From assembly GCF_024323335.1 (NCBI RefSeq), contig NC_066581.1, positions 440,721,816 through 440,785,815 of the forward strand: DNA of 64,000 nt, written 5' to 3'. Under the pieces are notes generated by a model. That model saw only the letters and a program-made list of their open reading frames with translations, made no database searches and had not been told where the DNA came from. Positions 10,934-21,886 of this stretch are shown in pieces (positions within the stretch are counted from its first letter, which is position 1; the number at the start of each line of letters is the position of its first letter). Both the position numbers and the translations under genes were made by a program. This stretch comes from Lathyrus oleraceus (lineage: Eukaryota; Streptophyta; Magnoliopsida; Fabales; Fabaceae).

Positions 10934-12390
10934 ATGCACATCACCGGATCCTATTGATAACGGTTCTGCTATGGCTCGCTTCGACTTTGAAAATCCAATC
11001 TTTCAAGCTGAAGAAAAGGGTGATGAAGACTGTGAACTCCCTGAAGAACTTACCAGGTTATTAAAACAAGAGGAAATGGTCATTCAACCGCATCAAGAGT
11101 CTGTTGAAGTGATTAATCTCGGCACCGAGGACGCCAAGAGAGAAATCAAGACAGGGGCTGCTTTGGAAGACAATGTGAAGAAGGGGTTGATTGAATTGCT
11201 GCAAGAGTATGTTGACATCTTTGCTTGGTCTTATCAGGACATGCCAGGGCTTGACACCTACATTGTGGTACATCGCTTGCCTCTCAAAGAAGTTTCCCTC
11301 CGGTCAAGCAGAAGCTCATAAGAACAAGACCAGAGATGGCTGTCAAGATAAAGGAAGAAGTGCAAAAACAGTTGGATGCAGGGTTTCTAGCAGTCACAAA
11401 TTATCCGTCATGGGTTGCAAATATCGTTCCGGTACCTAAGAAGGATGGAAAGGTATGGATGTGTGTTGACTACCGGGATCTGAACAGGGCTAGTCCTAAA
11501 GATGATTTCCCCTTACCTCACATTGACGTGTTGGTGGATAACACGGCCCAGTTCTCGGTATTCTCCTTCATGGATGGTTTTTCTGGCTATAATCAAATTA
11601 AGATGGCACCAGAAGACATGGAGAAGACAACATTCATAACCCCATGGGGCACCTTCTGCTACAAGGTGATGTCGTTTGGTCTGAAAAATGCCGGAGCAAC
11701 ATATCAGCGAGCGATGGTGACTCTGTTCCATGATATGATTCATCATGAAATCGAGGTTTATGTTGATGATATGATTGCCAAATCTTAGACAGAAGAAGAA
11801 CATTTGGTGAATTTGCAGAAACTGTTTGAGCGTTTGAGGAAATTCAAGCTGAGGCTTAATCCGAACAAGTGTACTTTTGGGGTGAGATCTGGAAAACTAC
11901 TGGGTTTTGTTGTTAGCGGAAAAGGGATTGAGGTGGATCCGACCAAAGTGAAAGCGATACAGGAAATGCCTGAGCCAAGAAAAGAGAAACAAGTTTGTGG
12001 TTTCTTAGGGAGGTTGAACTACATTGCAAGGTTCATCTCTCACCTAACAGCCACGTGTGATCCAATATTCAAATTGTTGTGAAAAGATCAGGCTATCAGG
12101 TGGAATGATGATTGTCAAAGGGCGTTCGAGAAGATAAAAGAGTATTTGCATAATCCTTCTATCCTTGTGCCTCCGGTCCCAGGGAGACCGCTGATTATGT
12201 ATTTGACAGTACTAGACAATTCCATGGGTTGTGTTCTCGGTCAACACGACGAGACAGGTAGGAAAGAGCATCCCATCTACTACCTGAGTAAGAAATTCAC
12301 AGATTGCGAGTCGAGATACTCAATGCTTGAAAAAACATGTTGTGCACTTGCATGGGCTGCTAAACGATTGAGACAATACATGTTGTCTCA
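10934..12390 (+). pseudogene. pol: T1 reverse transcriptase region (frameshift and stops)
   Basis: Copies element RNA into cDNA. The pre-RT part includes LIELLQEYVDIFAWSYQDMPGL. The frame breaks near 11297 (one base lost in the LPLKE to PPVKQKL segment) and resumes with RPEMAVKIKEEVQK. RT blocks follow: VPKKDGKVWMCVDYRDLN, FMDGFSGYNQIKM, GLKNAGATYQRAM and the catalytic YVDD at 11759-11770, which is intact. In-frame TAG at 11786 and TGA at 12080 (probably from CGA) interrupt it. The RNase H start reads CVLGQHDETG, YYLSKKF and LRQYMLSHT, where an LTR fragment cuts in. The Tat/Ogre assignment rests on these blocks. Confidence 0.9.
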
Positions 12391-12630
12391 CACACTCTTT
12401 AGACAAGAACTACAAAAGTGGATCCCGTAGAGTACTACGGATGCGTAGGGGTGCGAATACCTTCCCTTCGCATAACCGACTCCCGAACCCAAGATTTGGT
12501 TGCGAGACCTTGTCTTTTCCTTTCCTCTTTTCAGGTTTACTTCGAGCGTTTCCTTTCCCTCCTTTGGGATAAATAACGCACGATGGCAACTCTTCTGTCA
12601 TTTTCTTTTGTCGGTTGTTTTTTCGCACAC
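12391..12630 (+). repeat. LTR fragment embedded in T1 pol
   Basis: About 240 bp nearly identical to LTR B 7590-7825 and LTR C 23340-23580, in the same orientation, lying between the pol words LRQYMLSHT and HTLLISKMDP. Both junctions share CACAC between LTR and pol. The net insertion keeps the reading phase (frames before and after agree) but brings TAG at 12428. It also carries the hairpin (12425-12440). There is no TSD and no TG..CA terminus, so it is not a normal insertion. Confidence 0.9.
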
Positions 12631-13293
12631 CTTACTGATCTCCAAAATGGATCCAGTCAAGTATATATTTGAGAAGCCATCTCTCACCGGAAGAGTTGCT
12701 CGTTGGCAAATGGTACTGACAGAGTACGACATCCAGTATACTTCCCAGAAAGCCATCAAGGGGAGTATTCTGTCAGACTATCTTGCTCAACAGCCGGTTG
12801 AAGATTATGAGCCGATGAAGCTTCATTTTCCAGATGAAGACATCATGTTCCTCAAGATGAAAGACTGTGAAGAGCCAGTTGTTGAGGAGGGACCTGATCC
12901 AGATGAAAAGTGGACTTTGTTGTTTGATGGGGCTGTCAATACTAGAGGAAGTGGAATTGGCGTTGTCATTACAACTCCGAAAGGTGCCCACATGCCTTTC
13001 ACCGCTTGTCTGACTTTTGAGTGCACCAATAATGAAGCTGAGTATGAAGCCTGTATCTTGGGTATTGAGCAAGCCATTGATTTGAGAATCAAGACTTTGG
13101 TCATCTTTGGAGATTCAGCTCTGGTAATCAATCAATTGAATGGTGATTGGAACACTCTCCAGCCTACTCTGGTCCCCTACAGAGATTACACGAGAAGACT
13201 GTTGACTTTCTTCACAACAGTAAAGGTGTACCGTATACCTCATGATGAGAACCAGATGGAAGATGCTCTTGCTACTCTATCCTCCATGATCAA
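12631..13293 (+). pseudogene. pol: T1 RNase H domains of pol
   Basis: Degrades RNA in the RNA-DNA hybrid. After LISKMDPVKYIFEKPSLTGR the frame passes a linker (DYLAQQPVEDYEPM) and a second RNase H-like domain: WTLLFDGAVNTRGSG, ECTNNEAEYEACILGIEQAI, FGDSALVINQLNGDW and ENQMEDALATLSSM, holding the D, E, D and late D expected of an archaeal-type RNase H, a hallmark of the Tat group. The frame stops at TGA 13294-ish because one base is lost before the integrase part. Confidence 0.85.
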
Positions 13294-14640
13294 GTGATCC
13301 ATTGGAACCATGCTCCCAAGATTGACGTGATGCGCCTTGATAGGGCCGCGTATGTGTTTGCTGCTGAATCGGTAGTTGATGACAAGCCCTGGTATCACGA
13401 CATCAAGTGCTTCTTGAAGAATCAAGAGTACCCTGCAGGGGCATCCAACAATGATAGGAAGACTTTGAGAAGATTGGCAGGCAGTTTCTTCTTGAACAAA
13501 GACGATGTTCTGTATAAGAGAAACTTCGACATGGTTTTGCTCAGATGCGTGGACCGACACGAAGCAGACATGTTAATGCAGGAAGTTCATGAAGGCTCCT
13601 TCGGTACTCATGCCGGCGGACATGCAATGACTAAGAAATTGTTGAGAGCAGGTTATTACTGGATGACCATGGAATCTGATTATTTCAAATATGCTCGGAA
13701 GTTCCATAAATGCCAGATTTATGCTGATAAGGTGCATGTGCCGCCGAATCCTTTGAATGTGATGTCTTCGCCGTGGCCTTTCGCTATGTGGGGCATCGAT
13801 ATGATTGGAAAGATTGAGCCGACCACTTCCAATGGGCATCGCTTCATCCTTGTTGCCATCGACTATTTCACCAAGTGGGTCGAAGCAGCATCATTCGCGA
13901 ATGTCACCAGACATGTGGTTGCCCGATTCATTAAGGAAGAAATCATTTATCGCTATGGGATTCCAAAAAGAATCATTACTGATAATGGTTCTAATCTCAA
14001 CAACAAAATGATGAAGGAGTTGTGCCAGAACTTCAACATTCAGCATCGCAATTCTTCCCCTTACCGCCCTAAGATGAATGGTGCTGTTGAAGCGGCAAAT
14101 AAGAACATAAAGAAGATTGTGCAGAAGATGGTCGTTACGTACAGAGATTGGCATGAGATGCTACCCTTCGCCTTGCATGGGTACCGTACTTCAGTACGTA
14201 CATCGACCGGGGCAACCCCTTACTCCCTTGTGTATGGTATGGAAGCAGTCCTACCTGTTGAAGTGGAGATTCCTTCTCTAAGAGTCTTGTTGGATGTCAA
14301 GTTAGACGAAGCTGAATGGATTCGGACAAGGTTCAATGAGTTGAGTCTTATCGAAGAGAAGCGAATGGAAGCCATTTGTCATGGGCAGTTGTATCAAAGT
14401 CGGATGAAGAGAGCCTTTGATCAGAAAGTGCGTCCTCGATGCTTCCAGGTCGGAGATTTGGTGTTGAAAAGGATCCTTCCTCCTCAGACAGATCACAGGG
14501 ACAAGTGGACTCCTAACTATGATGGACCGTATATTGTCACCAAGGTTTTTGATGGTGCGGCCTTAATGATTGCAACGATGGATGGTGAAAACTTCACTTC
14601 CCCGGTGAACTCAGACGCAGTTAAAAAATACTTCGCATGA
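13294..14640 (+). pseudogene. pol: T1 integrase
   Basis: An open frame of about 448 codons continuing pol in another phase. It covers the RNase H-integrase linker (WYHDIKCFLKNQEYP), the HHCC finger, the catalytic core with D (13798), D (13981) and E (14089, D-x35-E), the GKEY-like C-terminal region (WTPNYDGPYIVTKVF) and the end VNSDAVKKYFA before TGA. The core is intact but the finger reads FHKC where T0 has CHTC: Phe at 13702 replaces a zinc ligand. As pol is one polyprotein, the upstream frameshift also silences it. Longest well-kept coding block of T1. Confidence 0.9.
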
Positions 14641-15149
14641 AATAGACCCGCTGGACAATAAAAAGAGTAGTCCAGGCAAAAATGGGCATCCCGGTGAACC
14701 AAGAAAATGAAAAAGGTTCGGGAAAAAATTAGGGATTAAAAGTGAAAAGATTGTACACCCGGTAAGATAAAAACCTGAAAAGGAAACTTAGGCAAAAATG
14801 GGTATCCCGGTGGATTGAAAACCCGAAAAGGGCGATCCAGGCAAAATTTAGGGATTAAGCGAATGACTGCGTTCTGAGTAGTTCTTAATCTTATCTCGTG
14901 TCAATGACTGGAAACTTTTGAAGGATAGGAAACAGTCCAATCACTTTTTCAGAAAGCTGATCATCTGGAGGATCTTGAAGACGAGCAAGTCATAGCAGAA
15001 TTGGAACCCAATAGAAATCCATTTCACATTGCCATTAGATTAATGTCTGTTTTTATCTGTTGTGCGATTTCCTCTTTCTAGGGATTGCTTCCTGATGTAA
15101 ATGCCTATTCAGAGGCCGTTCAATCAATAAAATCATGTTATTTAGTATA
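14641..15149 (+). other. T1 3' untranslated region, first part
   Basis: Begins with repeated short units around CCCGGTGGATTGAAAACCCG and CCAGGCAAAAATGGG (14641-14860), like the T0 3'UTR at 5065-5230. Then ordinary non-coding sequence until the CACTA insertion. No ORF supported. Confidence 0.7.
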
Positions 15150-15152
15150 TCT
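15150..15152 (+). repeat. Left 3-bp target duplication of CACTA (TCT)
   Basis: TCT just before CACTACACC; the same TCT follows the right end at 20430-20432. Three-base duplications are the rule for CACTA elements. Confidence 0.85.
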
Positions 15153-15190
15153 CACTACACCAAAAACTGGAATAGACAGCGCACCTTAGA

Positions 15191-15805
15191 GGGCGCTTTC
15201 TTAAAGAAGCGCACTCTAAAGTGAAGAGAAAAAATAAGGAGCGAACAATTGGAATAGACAGCGCACTTTAGAGGGCGCTTTTGTAACAAAGCGCCCTCTA
15301 AAGTGAAGCGAAAAAATAATGAGGAAATGGAGGGACACCAATAGAGGGCACGTTTATGAAAGCGCCCTCTAAGGGTACCCTTAGAGGGGGCTTTTAAAAA
15401 AGCGCTCTCTAAGTCCATGTACATTTCCAGTTTATAAGGCGCTTTTGGAAAGCCTTAGAGAGCGCTTTCAGAAGCGCCCTCTTAGGCCCCCTTTAGAAGG
15501 CGCTTTTTTAAAGAAGCGCACTCTAAAGTGAAGAGAAAAACTAAGGAGCGAACAATTGGAATAGGCAGCGCACTTTAGAGGGCGCTTTTGTAACAAAGCG
15601 CCCTCTAAAGTGAAGGGGAAAAATAATGAGGAAATGGAGGGACACCAATAGAGGGCGCGTTTATGAAAGCGCCCTCTAAGGGTACCCTTAGAGGGCGCTT
15701 TTAAAAAAGCGCTCTCTAAGTCCATGTACATTTCCAGTTTATAAGGCGCTTTTGGAAAGCCTTAGAGAGCGCTTTCAGAAGCGCCCTCTTAGGCCCCCTT
15801 TAGAG
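15191..15805 (+). repeat. CACTA left subterminal tandem duplication, about 307 bp x 2
   Basis: The block from GGCGCTTTCTTAAAG (15192) recurs at 15499, period 307, with few differences. Each copy has several GAGGGCGCTTT...AAAGCGCCCTC inverted pairs that would fold as hairpins. Such motifs are the usual transposase-binding subterminal repeats of CACTA elements. Long antisense ORFs here are shadows of the repeat. Confidence 0.85.
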
Positions 15806-16536
15806 GGCGCTTTTTTTACAAAAGCGCCCTCTAAGATCCCCTTTAGTAAACATTAAAATTATAACATATACTGCATGTCTCTTTATTTTCCCTCTCTATA
15901 TGCTATTTCGTTTACGTAACTGGGTTTTCTCTCTACTGCGATTACTCTTGTCCTCCGTTCGTTCTCCCTCCCTCACCGTCGTCGTCGCCGTCGCCTTTTT
16001 CTGCTGCTGCGTTCACGTTCACTGAGTTATCTGTGTCCACCGTCGCTGTTCACTTTCTTCTCCATCGTTACCGTCACCTTGAAGGTATTTCTCTTCTCCA
16101 TCGTTACCGTTCACTTTCTTCAGGTGTTTGATTAGGGCATTTTCTAAACTGAGTTTTACATTTTGTGCATTATGTTGATTAATGTTGTTTAGGGCAAACG
16201 AGCACTATAGGGTGTTCATGAGCACCTTGTTGTAAGGTTTTTTATTTCTGATTGAAAACTGATGTCATTTGGAGTGTGTTTGAGCTTGTGCTTGGAAGTT
16301 TGATGATTATGGATGCAAGTTTGTTCATGTTCCAAACACCATAAGTTTGCATTGGTCTTTTGTATGCAGTAGGTGTGTGTGAGTTTGTATTCAATAATGA
16401 TGAAAAAAAGAGAGAGTTTAGATTGTTGTAACATGAGAGAAATGGAAGGTATATGAATGTGTTTTTTGTGTAGCTTCACGAATATGGTCATTGTCTTACT
16501 TGGGTCTTATTGAATCATTTCTATATTACAGATAAA
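15806..16536 (+). other. CACTA 5' leader and probable first intron
   Basis: After the subterminal repeats come a pyrimidine-rich stretch (15890-16090, many CTCTCC, TCGTCG and CACCGTC words) and an AT-rich region ending in TATTACAG before ATG 16537, which looks like a splice acceptor. No coding sequence recognised. Confidence 0.4.
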
Positions 16537-19500
16537 ATGGCTAACCAAGACGATACCCATGACGCGAGTGGATCACGTAACAATGTTGAAAAAGAAATCA
16601 AACGAGGATTGACTGTTATGAAGTCAATCATTCGTGCAAGAGACAAGGGTGAAAAATTCGAGGTACATTGGAGTGCTGAAGACCAACTAATTGAGCCTAA
16701 CGGTTCAATGTTGGCAAGTTACATTGGTTCCCTTGTTCGACAACATATTCCGATTACATGTGATAATTGGAGAAGTCCAGAATTGAAGGTTGGCAAAGAA
16801 AAAATATGGTCCGAGATACAAGTACTTACCATATATTATTATATGTTTTTTTTGTTGACTATTTGTTGACCATATATTGTTATAATATTACTTATAATAA
16901 CACACTCCATTTGTATGTTTTTTAGAGAGATCCTTTCACATCGATGAAAGCCGGCAAAAATATTATATTCAATTGGCCGGAAAAAGACTCCGAGGATTTC
17001 GATCCTTTTTGTCCAACAAATTTCTCAAGGATGAGGAAGGAAACTTTGTTGAAGCAGAACGGCCAATGAAGTATGCGGAGATTATTTCAGCCGAAGAATG
17101 GGATAACTTTGTCGCCAAACGAAGAAACAAAAAATTCCATGTAATGTCTATTAATTATGGTATTATACAATTGTTAAGTTACTTGGTTCTAATATGCCTT
17201 AAACTTTTTTATCCAGGAAGTAAGCGACAAAAATCGGAAAAGGGCATCAAAACCCGCGTATCCGTACAAAAAAGGGCGTACGGGATATGCACGGTTACCA
17301 CAAAGAATTGTGAGTATATTCAAATGCTATGAGCTTATACATTGTCACAATATGTTATAATTGATGATCTTATAATCTGATTCAATTTGTAGCTAGTCGA
17401 GGAGAAAAGTGACGCAACATCTCTTCCGGAGCACGTATTGTGGAAGGCTGCTCGGGTTGGGAAGGATGGGGCTGTCGTTGAAGCGGTTCAAAATGTTTAT
17501 GACGAATGTGTAAGTATATGTAACATTATTTCTTTAATTATATCAAAAAATTTGTTAGACATATAATTCATTTTTAATCTCCTCTAATAATATTTCAGGA
17601 GACTTTATCCCAAACCTTACCTTCAACCGAGGTCCAGGATTCCAGGAGCGTACTTAGTCGAGTACTAAATGTTCCTGAGTATTCCGGTCGTGTGAGGGGT
17701 AAGGGTTTTGGTGTGACTCCGTCGTCATTTTATAAAAAACCAAAAACAAAAAATCCTACCAACAAAGAGGTGATGGAGACCTTGGCGGAGTTAAGGGCAT
17801 AAGTACTCGAACTGCAAAAGGAGAATGCAAGGTATAGAGAGGAAAGGTGCGGTTCCGAGGCAAAAGATACTAGTGACCGAGCTAGTATCAATTGTCAACC
17901 GAAATTTACCGAGGTAATTATATATGTTATTATGAAATTAAAATAGCACTTTTTTACTTGACACATATACACGTTAACAATAACATTTATTATTGGTTTA
18001 GGGCATTACACCTTGTCAGCTGTATCTATCGTCACCAACTTATCGCATAGTTGGCAAGGGAAAAGTGCACAACACTTCTGGTGAATTACTTCACCATAAT
18101 CCCCTCCCGGTGGGATATATGAGAGTTTCGGTTGACCTTGTATTAGATACTGACGCGCTTCTACCATTACCTGACGTTGTTTCAGAGACAACGTTGATGC
18201 GAGATGCAGTCGGATCCTTTGTTGGATGACCGTCAGATCTAATTTTCCCAGATGCCGAGGTATATATGTTCTAAATGATTATGAATATTTAGTATTCACA
18301 TTTCAATTCAGCTACAATTATGATATTTAATCAATCCTTATTACATGGTAATGTTAGACTCCTACAAGACCCACACATAAAGCTGGTAAAGGGATTTCAA
18401 GACGCATCGAGTCGGTTGCATCTCAAAAAGAGGTACAAATATATATACCCATTGAATTATATACGCAACGATTCTGTTGCATCACAAAAAGTCATGATTT
18501 AATTTATATGAATTTTTAGGTTCCCGGTCGAAAGTTGAAAAAAGCTGGTAACGATATTCCAACGACGTCCGGGACAAAATCTCAAATTATGATGCGTCTT
18601 GAGAAAATGGTGGAAGAGTCCGATATTATGCACGGCGCCATCCGTAATGTAGATTTTGATGAAGGTGTTTTCGGAATTGCTCATTCCGAAATAATTGCAA
18701 AGGAGGACATGCAACAACTTTTTGAACACGAAGAATTGGGCATCGCTGTCATTCATACATACATATGGTACTCCGATCAATCTATTATTTACTTAGTTGA
18801 ACAATTTATTTACACATTTCAATGAGTAGTCTAATGTTTATTATGTTTCTATTTAAGGTATATGTATGTAACATTGATGCGGGGAACTGAATTGTGTAAC
18901 CGATTCAATTTTATTGCTGCTTCCCGTATCAACACAACGTTTATAACGAAAAATCCAACATCCGTAAAGAATGAAGTAGTCGATAGATTCATGGCGACCG
19001 GCGATAATACTACACCCAGTTTGTATTTTTTACCGTTTAATTCTGGCAACGGGTTAGATTTTCTTTCTAATAATTTCATTCTAATCTATGTATATCTTTT
19101 ACGTAGAAAATTTTCATGCATCTAAATTTTTGTTTTATTTTACAGTGGTCACTGGGTGTTGGTTGCTATGGATCTTTCGAGACTAATTGTGTATTATCTC
19201 GATTCGTTATCGGGTGATTGGAGTAAATATCCGAGTATGAAGAAGATGGTTGACGCGTAAGTGAAATTCCCCTAAATATTCGTGTGTATTTGTATATTTA
19301 ATTATGTCTGTCAGATTGATCTCAATATACGTTTTTATTTTGTTAGGGCAAAACTAAAATTTAGATCGAAAAAGAATTACCGTAATAGGAAGGACATTAC
19401 CTGGGTCAGAGTTCAGGTATATATTAAGTATCTTATTTTTGCTTATAATAGTGTTTGTTTTTTTGCTTATAATAGTGTTTGTAAGAAATTAACTATATAT

Positions 19501-19806
19501 ATTGTTTGTTTTTCTGTGTAGTGTCCTCAGCAAAACAATTCGGTCGATTGCAGATTTTTTGTATTGAGATTTATGAGAGATATCATTGCATTGAATCGTA
19601 TAGACATCCCAAAAATGGTATGGAATAATAACTTAGGGTTTATTTTAATATTATCGGATATTTCATCTAATTTGTTACTATATCATGAATATGTTTTATT
19701 CTCTTAATTGTAGTACTTTGAGGAATACAAATCTTACTCAAGAGCTCATTTGGATGAAATGAAGGATGAATTGTGTCAATTCATTGTTGATCAAAGAATC
19801 ATATAG
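16537..19806 (+). pseudogene. CACTA TNP-like protein with C-terminal Ulp1 (C48) protease domain
   Basis: Exons with GT..AG borders can be followed: 16537-16821, 16928-17140, 17217-17309, 17393-17509, 17599-17913, 18002-18259, parts at 18522-18770 and 18858-19052, then 19146-19256, 19347-19416, 19522-19617 and 19714-19806 (TAG). The first part resembles plant En/Spm accessory proteins (IRARDKGEKFEVHW; RLRGFRSFLSNKF; a coiled Glu/Lys-rich stretch near 17780). The last exons form a Ulp1-like cysteine protease: GHW with His at 19150, YYLDS with Asp at 19201, QNNSVDC with Cys at 19549. The residue after Cys is Arg (AGA), where these proteases normally have Gly. Stops: TAA 17800 (from CAA) and TGA 18226 (from TGG). 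Whether it is one gene or two fused is not settled. Confidence 0.75.
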
Positions 19807-20129
19807 CTAGGTTGTATATTGTTGTACATATATGTATGGAATGTTGTTGTTGTATGCTATTGTTGTATATATGTTGTATATTGTTGTTGTACTTTTACTA
19901 AATCATGAATATGTTGTTGTATATTGTTGATCAAAGAATCATATATTAATGTTGTATATATGGAGGATTAATGTTGTATATAAATGGATTCATGTGGTAT
20001 ATATCAATGGATTAATGGTGTATAACATTGGATTAAAGGATGAAATCAATATGAATTATACACTTTTGCAGCATGCGAACAGGTTACCAATTAAATATCC
20101 ACTGTTTTTCAAACAATTTTTTTTAAAAT
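19807..20129 (+). other. CACTA 3' flank of the gene
   Basis: Low-complexity sequence with repeated TGTTGTATAT and ATGTTGTATATA words, between the Ulp1 stop and the right subterminal repeats. No ORF supported. Confidence 0.5.
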
Positions 20130-20429
20130 AACTAACACTTTAGAGGGCGCATTTTGTAGGAAGCGCCCTCTAAACACTTTACATTGACAACTTTAGAGGG
20201 CACTTTTTCCAGAAAGCGCCCTCTAAGGTGTCCCTTTATGGACCACTCCAGAGGGCGCTTTTTTCTGAAAGCACACTATAATGTGGCCCTTAAAGGGCCA
20301 CTTTAGACAGCGTTTTCTCTAGGAAAACAAAGCGCTGTCTTTACCTATGCCAGAGCCACTTTAGAGGGCGCTTAAAAGCGCTGTTATAGGCCAAAATAAG
20401 CGCCCTCTTTTCCCTTATTTGGCGTAGTG
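20130..20429 (+). repeat. CACTA right subterminal repeats
   Basis: Six or more GAGGGCGC or GCGCCCTC words, several as inverted pairs, mirror the left end and finish at the terminal GGCGTAGTG. Confidence 0.8.
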
Positions 20430-20432
20430 TCT
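20430..20432 (+). repeat. Right 3-bp target duplication of CACTA (TCT)
   Basis: Matches TCT at 15150-15152. Confidence 0.85.
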
Positions 20433-21483
20433 CTGTTTTCATTTTCATTTTTCTGTTTTGTTTGCAAAAATGACGTTCGAATTTTTGATAAACATTACAT
20501 CATGACACATAAGAGCTTCACAAGTACATGCTTAATAAACATTTAAAATTGCTGTAAATTTTAAGTGCTTTGGATTGTCTATTCAGAACAGGTACCCTCG
20601 GGGCATTTCCTTAAAATCCCTTGCAGATAATTGTGAATGTTTTCCCCAACAGACGAATTCGGTATCTTATCCCTGCAGAGCTGATCAGAGCGTCGGATTC
20701 TTCAATCCCCAGCAGGTTCTCACCACTGTACGTCCCCCCAAGCGGTCGTTTCAGATTATACACTCCCCAGCGGAGTTGACAGTGCCAGACTGTATCTTCC
20801 CAGCAGAAGCGGCTGCTCCTTAGAGTTCGAGGCCAGATCGATAATCCCAATGCCAGATCCATGGTTTCTTTCCTTGAAGAAGAACCTCGGTACCGTATCG
20901 GTGTTTGCTTCCCCTGCTGAGTCATCTCTCGCAGATCGTGGTTGCCAGAACCACTATCGCTTTCCCCAACAACAGGTTTTCAGTGCCGTTCTCTCCCCAG
21001 TCAGAATCTCGGTATTTCGTCATTGCTAGAACACCGTGTGGCGGGTCATTTCCCCACATAATTCTTTGCGCTGTGCATCTTCAGCAGCCTTGCCAGGGTC
21101 CAGAAGATGGTGATCATTTCCCCAGCAGATCCCCTTGCCTCAGCTTGGCATTCTACCCAGCATTTCGCATCCCTGCATGTAGAATCATATTGCATTGCAT
21201 CCTCCCAAATCGCGTAGCATTTCCATTTTCATGTAGCATTACGCCATTGAAAAATTCAAACATACGCATGTAAGCATAAAACATTCTCGGTATCCCAAGT
21301 GATAAGCCAGAAGTTGATTCCAGTACTCAGACTGAAGATTGTTCATGACTTACCTTTGTTATCCCCAGCAAGTGTCATTGGCCCATGCGCCGCCTCTATT
21401 ATCGTTCCCTATTTATGCCGATGCTGACAGGCATGAAGTTTCCGGTATTCAGACCGAAGTGGCATTCAGGACAGTTTTCCGAT

Positions 21484-21823
21484 GTTCCGATCGAAGAAGT
21501 TTCCGACGTTCAGGTCGATGCAACTTGTGGCGTTCAGGCCAATTTTCCGATGTTCAGATGGAAGAAGTTTCCGACGTTCAGGTCGATGCAACTTGTGGTG
21601 TTCAGGCCAGTTTTCCGATGTTCAGATCGAAGAAGTTTCCAACGTTCAGGTCGATGCAACTAGTGGCGTTCAGGCCAGTTTTCCGATGTTCAGATCGAAG
21701 AAGTTTCCGACGTTCAGGTCGATGCAACTTGTGGCGTCCAAGCCAATTTTCCGATGTTCAGATCGAAGAAGTTTCCGAAGTTCAGGTCGACGCAACTTGT
21801 GGCATTCAGGCCAACCTCTCGGT
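21484..21823 (+). repeat. 68-bp tandem repeat, five units (T1 3'UTR)
   Basis: Units start at 21484, 21552, 21620, 21688 and 21756, exactly 68 bp apart. Each is three sub-units that begin GTTCAG (24, 24 and 20 bp), for example GTTCAGATCGAAGAAG then GTTCAGGTCGATGCAAC then GTTCAGGCCAGTTTTCC. The same repeat, diverged, is in the M2 3'UTR at 49430-50030. Tandem repeats in this position are a known trait of these retrotransposons and a source of satellites. Confidence 0.92.
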
Positions 21824-21886
21824 GTTCAGAACGATATTAATAATCTCATACCTCCCGATGTTCAGATCGAAGTCATTTCCAGTATT

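Larger units (their letters stand above)
15153..20429 (+). mobile_element. CACTA (En/Spm) DNA transposon nested in T1
   Basis: Left end CACTACACCAAAAACTGG; right end, reverse complemented, CACTACGCCAAATAAGGG. The terminal repeats agree at 12 of the first 13 bases. Length is 5,277 bp, with TCT duplications on both sides. Subterminal regions are packed with TAGAGGGCGCTTT and its complement. The body has one gene-like set of exons (16537-19806) and no TNP2-type DDE transposase that I could find, so it would need a helper to move. It interrupts the T1 3'UTR. Confidence 0.93.

Noticed and set aside
15155..15731. Two antisense ORFs with near-identical peptides (MYMDLESAFLKAPSKG type)
   Set aside because: They are translations of the hairpin-rich CACTA subterminal duplication; no protein family, and frames follow the repeat.
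16537..19806. Host Ulp1/SUMO-protease gene
   Set aside because: It sits inside CACTA termini with a TSD, shares exons with an En/Spm-type protein and has two stops.
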